This document shows positions 24,649-26,468 of a stretch of 26,468 bases of DNA, piece after piece. The position numbers and the translations under genes are program-made. The stretch comes from a virus: IMG/VR virus record IMGVR_UViG_3300035121_000001, positions 1 through 26,468 of that record. The stretch is one strand, 5' to 3'. Each line of letters begins with the position of its first letter. Position 1 is the first letter of the stretch. The notes beneath the pieces are model-generated. The model was not told where the DNA came from. It saw only the letters and a list, made by a program, of their open reading frames with translations, and made no database searches.

Positions 24649-24753
24649 ATGAATACAATCAAACGCATCCCCGCGGCAATCGCCGCAGCCTACCGAGAAC
24701 TTCTGCGCGTGCTCGGCGGTGGTGGCAGCGGGCCGCCCACGTTGCCGAAGTGA
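24649..24753 (+). CDS. Possible 34-residue peptide
   Basis: A very good Shine-Dalgarno (AAGGAGCATC before ATG) starts a 34-residue frame with a basic amphipathic helix (IKRIPAAIAAAYRELLRVLG), then GGGSGPPTLPK. Its stop overlaps the ATG at 24753 (TGATG), so even a short leader role would couple translation of the membrane protein behind it, which lacks a good ribosome binding site of its own. Function is unknown. Confidence 0.45.
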   Translation: MNTIKRIPAAIAAAYRELLRVLGGGGSGPPTLPK

Positions 24754-25166
24754 TGCGCTATCCGCCTGCGCCCTGGTGGTCCGCTGCAGCCGTCGTGCTG
24801 GGCGGGTTTGCCGTCTATGGCGAGCACCTGTTCGTCGATGCCGGAAAGCGCCAGTGGGTGCACTACATCGCCGATGCGGCCCAGGCCGGCGCCCTGTGGG
24901 TGTGCGTGGCAATCTTCGCCGCGGCGCTGATGCGCCACCGTACGGCGCGCGCCGTGGCGCTCGCCGCCTCGACGTGGTACGGCGCAGAAGCCGTGCTGAC
25001 GCAGGTGTGCGGCGTCGCCGGCTTCCTGGGTGTCACGGGCGAGCCTGGGCAGTGGCAAGGGTTATGTGGCCGCCATCTGGGCGTGCCAATGGCGGCCATC
25101 GGGCTATCATCCCTCGCTGTGTTCCTGACTGGATTGCTATGGGGCCGAAATGGATCTGAAACCTGA
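24753..25166 (+). CDS. Four-helix membrane protein, possible lysis role
   Basis: The start at 24753 overlaps the stop of the preceding short frame. The open frame extends upstream to 24573, but that part is basic and shadow-like. The protein has 137 residues with about four hydrophobic segments (residues 8-28, 38-60, 64-93, 110-131) linked by short loops. It directly precedes a holin-like gene and overlaps it by 17 bases. A role in lysis control, such as a holin or antiholin, is inferred only from membrane topology and position. Confidence 0.6.
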   Translation: MRYPPAPWWSAAAVVLGGFAVYGEHLFVDAGKRQWVHYIADAAQAGALWVCVAIFAAALMRHRTARAVALAASTWYGAEAVLTQVCGVAGFLGVTGEPGQWQGLCGRHLGVPMAAIGLSSLAVFLTGLLWGRNGSET

Positions 25167-25488
25167 TGACCTGATCGGCAACCCATGGGTGCCTGGCTTC
25201 CTTGGTGCCTTGCTGGGGCAGCGCGCGCTGGGCCCGGCCGGCCTGATGGTGCGCCTCGGCTACCTGGCGTCATCGTGGGGCGCCGCCACGCTCTTTGGTC
25301 CACTGCTGGCTCGCTACCTCGGGGCCACTGGCGATGCAACGGCAGAGGCGGCCGTGATCGGGTTCGTCGGGGCATTCGGCATTGTGATTTTCGACAGCGC
25401 GCTACGGTGGGCGAAGTCAGCGGAGGCGCCCGACCTACTGGGGCGCCTTGTGAATGCGCTCAACGCGCTCAAGGGAGCTGGGAAATGA
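25150..25488 (+). CDS. Putative holin
   Basis: The product has 112 residues, with GGGG before the ATG. It has hydrophobic stretches around residues 14-56 (WVPGFLGALLGQ ... WGAATLFGPLLARYL) and 68-92 (AEAAVIGFVGAFGIVIFDSA), then a polar C-terminus (LLGRLVNALNALKGAGK). The pattern of a hydrophobic pair, an acidic AEAA helix start and a polar tail is that of small phage holins placed after the tail genes. Holins open the inner membrane at the end of infection. No endolysin follows within the window, so the assignment is moderate. Confidence 0.6.
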   Translation: MDLKPDDLIGNPWVPGFLGALLGQRALGPAGLMVRLGYLASSWGAATLFGPLLARYLGATGDATAEAAVIGFVGAFGIVIFDSALRWAKSAEAPDLLGRLVNALNALKGAGK

Positions 25489-25748
25489 ACGAGTTTGTGG
25501 GCGCCGTCGTCATCCTGCTGGCTGTATGGACGGCACTGGATCCGCATATTGAAACCGGGGTAGTGCTGACGATCGGCCTCGCCCTGTTCGCGTTGTCCGG
25601 TATCTGCATCACATTCGGCCTCGCGCTACCTGGGTGGATGCTGCCGGCCGCCGTCGTCGTGTCATGCGTCGGTGAGGCGATGCTGTGGCGCGGCTTGCGC
25701 AAGGTGCGCCACCGGCCGCAGAATGGTGGCGCAGACCAAACAGCGTAG
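25485..25748 (+). CDS. Three-helix membrane protein, possible lysis role
   Basis: The ATG at 25485 overlaps the previous stop (ATGA), with GGGAGCTGG upstream. The protein has 87 residues with three hydrophobic segments (residues 4-19, 24-47, 50-71) and a basic, polar C-terminus (LRKVRHRPQNGG). Translational coupling to the putative holin suggests a partner, such as an antiholin, but the sequence alone does not decide this. Confidence 0.6.
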   Translation: MNEFVGAVVILLAVWTALDPHIETGVVLTIGLALFALSGICITFGLALPGWMLPAAVVVSCVGEAMLWRGLRKVRHRPQNGGADQTA

Positions 25749-25757
25749 GGAGTCGGC

Positions 25758-25979
25758 ATGACGAAAGACGGACCGCATCCAGCAAGCAGTGTGCTGCGCT
25801 GGTGCCACTACTGCCGCAAGGACTCGCACCACGATGCAGAGTGCTGGAGTACACGGCCGGTCAACTGGAGTCCAGACGGCATGCGCACCCACTTCAGCAA
25901 TCCAGACTGGATGCGATCGAATCGGCAATTCCAGCCGATGTCGCTCGAAGATCTGCTGATCCGATTCGGAGGCCGTTGA
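25758..25979 (+). CDS. Zinc-knuckle protein
   Basis: The product has 73 residues, with GGGAGTCGGC before the ATG. Residues C16, C19, H24 and C29 fit C-x2-C-x4-H-x4-C exactly, the CCHC zinc knuckle found in retroviral nucleocapsid and some phage proteins that bind single-stranded nucleic acid. The remainder is rich in Trp, Asn, Pro and Arg, ending in LEDLLIRFGGR. What it binds is unknown. Its late position is unusual for a regulator and could suit an RNA-binding or host-directed role. Confidence 0.6.
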   Translation: MTKDGPHPASSVLRWCHYCRKDSHHDAECWSTRPVNWSPDGMRTHFSNPDWMRSNRQFQPMSLEDLLIRFGGR

Positions 25980-25980
25980 C

Positions 25981-26208
25981 GTGCAGCACACCAGCCCGCA
26001 GGACATCGTTTGCACGGTCACCGACCCGAACGGGGCCTATGCATTCTTCGCTGACGAAACCGGGGCGCTGACGTATGCAGCCAAAGTGCACGGCCAGATC
26101 GGGCCATGCATGACTCGCGCCCAGGCCTATGAGTTGGTCCAGCGCGTCTACGAGGCGCGCTTCGGCAGCCTGTCGCACCACCCGGTTGGTGGTGTGCACG
26201 GATTCTGA
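25981..26208 (+). CDS. Small hypothetical protein
   Basis: The product has 75 residues from a GTG one base after the previous stop, with GGAGG at a good spacing. The sequence VTDPNGAYAFFADETGALTYAAKV suggests a small beta-hairpin unit, followed by a helix (TRAQAYELVQRVYEARFG). The last codons form a perfect 7-bp inverted repeat (26176-26182 with 26188-26194) that encodes HHPVGGVH. I do not recognise the family. Confidence 0.5.
   Translation: MQHTSPQDIVCTVTDPNGAYAFFADETGALTYAAKVHGQIGPCMTRAQAYELVQRVYEARFGSLSHHPVGGVHGF
26176..26194 (+). repeat. 7-bp inverted repeat at a gene end
   Basis: CACCACC (26176-26182) and GGTGGTG (26188-26194) are exact reverse complements around CGGTT. A second weak pair of overlapping stems (CTGAG 26205-26209 with CTCAG 26215-26219, or GAGCG with CGCTC) lies just after. 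Neither has a T-run, so these look like mRNA-end structures at most. Confidence 0.35.
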
Positions 26209-26243
26209 GCGATACTCAGCGCTCCACAAACTCAGGAGTTCGC

Positions 26244-26456
26244 ATGGAACTGAAGCCGCATCAGCAGCGCGTCGTCGCCGAGAATGAAGAGCTTGCAGAG
26301 AAGCTCGCAAAGCTGCTCTCGTTCTTCCAAACCAAGATGTTCGAGGGCCTGAGCGAGGCTGAGCGTTCGCGCCTGCGCAATCAGGCGCGGTTCATGGATG
26401 GGTACGCCGCGGTGCTTGAAGAGCGTATCGAGGCATTCAAGGCGGAGGCCGCGTGA
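26244..26456 (+). CDS. Helical phage protein of unknown function
   Basis: The product has 70 residues from an ATG preceded by CAGGAG. It is highly helical and charged (LKPHQQRVVAENEELAEKLAKLLSFF ... LSEAERSRLRNQ ... GYAAVLEERIEAF). The LKPHQQRVV and LRNQARFM patterns belong to a widespread small phage protein group that I recognise by pattern; its function is not known. The stop overlaps another ATG (TGATG). Confidence 0.65.
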   Translation: MELKPHQQRVVAENEELAEKLAKLLSFFQTKMFEGLSEAERSRLRNQARFMDGYAAVLEERIEAFKAEAA

Positions 26457-26468
26457 TGCACAACATTC
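26456..26468 (+). CDS. Start of a further gene, cut by the window end
   Basis: An ATG at 26456 overlaps the previous stop, with GGAGG nearby. Only four codons (Met-His-Asn-Ile) are visible, so nothing can be said about the product beyond its coupled position in the chain. Confidence 0.4.

Noticed and set aside
1-26468. tRNA genes or CRISPR arrays
   Set aside because: No cloverleaf with the usual T-loop sequence and no regularly spaced direct repeats were noticed on either strand.

Overview
The window looks like the late (virion and lysis) region of a tailed double-stranded DNA phage, or a prophage of one. Every convincing gene is on the + strand and genes are packed end to end, most stops overlapping the next start by 1 to 14 bases. 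The proteins are those of a short-tailed (podovirus) virion: terminase, T7 gp8-type portal, scaffold, capsid, tail tubular proteins A and B, a GNAT-like small internal protein, three internal (ejection) proteins and a tailspike. Base composition is high in G+C (about 60% in sampled lines), which suits a phage of a high-GC proteobacterium, perhaps a Burkholderiales-type host. The host assignment is inference only. No integrase, repressor, RNA polymerase or replication gene lies in the window, so lifestyle and taxonomy remain open.

Layout. Positions 1-240 hold a small basic Cys/His protein. Positions 279-2049 carry four small, beta-rich, Ala/Thr/Val-rich proteins that look like virion surface or appendage parts. 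A possible very small gene follows (2072-2227), then an intrinsic terminator (2235-2256). Positions 2271-5013 are the packaging block: two small proteins, a proteasome/HslV-like Ntn-hydrolase, the terminase large subunit and a small linker gene. Positions 5010-9956 are the head block: portal, a Bbp19-like small protein, a hairpin, an inserted HNH/AP2 homing endonuclease, the scaffold with a Pro/Ala-rich N-terminus, a small protein, a 168-base structured leader, the major capsid protein and a small decoration-like protein. A strong intrinsic terminator (9977-10012) closes the head block.

Positions 10026-22569 are the tail and ejection block: a hypothetical protein, tubular proteins A and B, a GNAT-like protein, two internal virion proteins of T7 gp14/gp15 type and a 2032-residue internal protein carrying an HEXXH zincin motif. 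Positions 22573-24468 encode a modular tailspike whose receptor-binding part has clearly lower G+C. Positions 24476-26456 hold a run of tiny genes, including three consecutive membrane proteins (probable holin/lysis functions), a zinc-knuckle protein and two short hypothetical proteins. No endolysin is visible, so it may lie just downstream.

Working together: the terminase packages DNA through the portal into a scaffold-assembled capsid. The tubular proteins form the short tail, and the internal proteins are ejected to build a channel across the cell envelope. The tailspike binds the host and the membrane proteins probably time lysis. The gene chain is broken at only a few places, and nearly all of these breaks carry inverted repeats, suggesting that RNA structure sets expression levels within one long late transcript. 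The most unusual points are the structured capsid leader, the Ntn-hydrolase beside the terminase, a shared helical motif between a 79-residue protein and the N-terminus of the terminase, and a shared N-terminal peptide motif in the two largest internal virion proteins.
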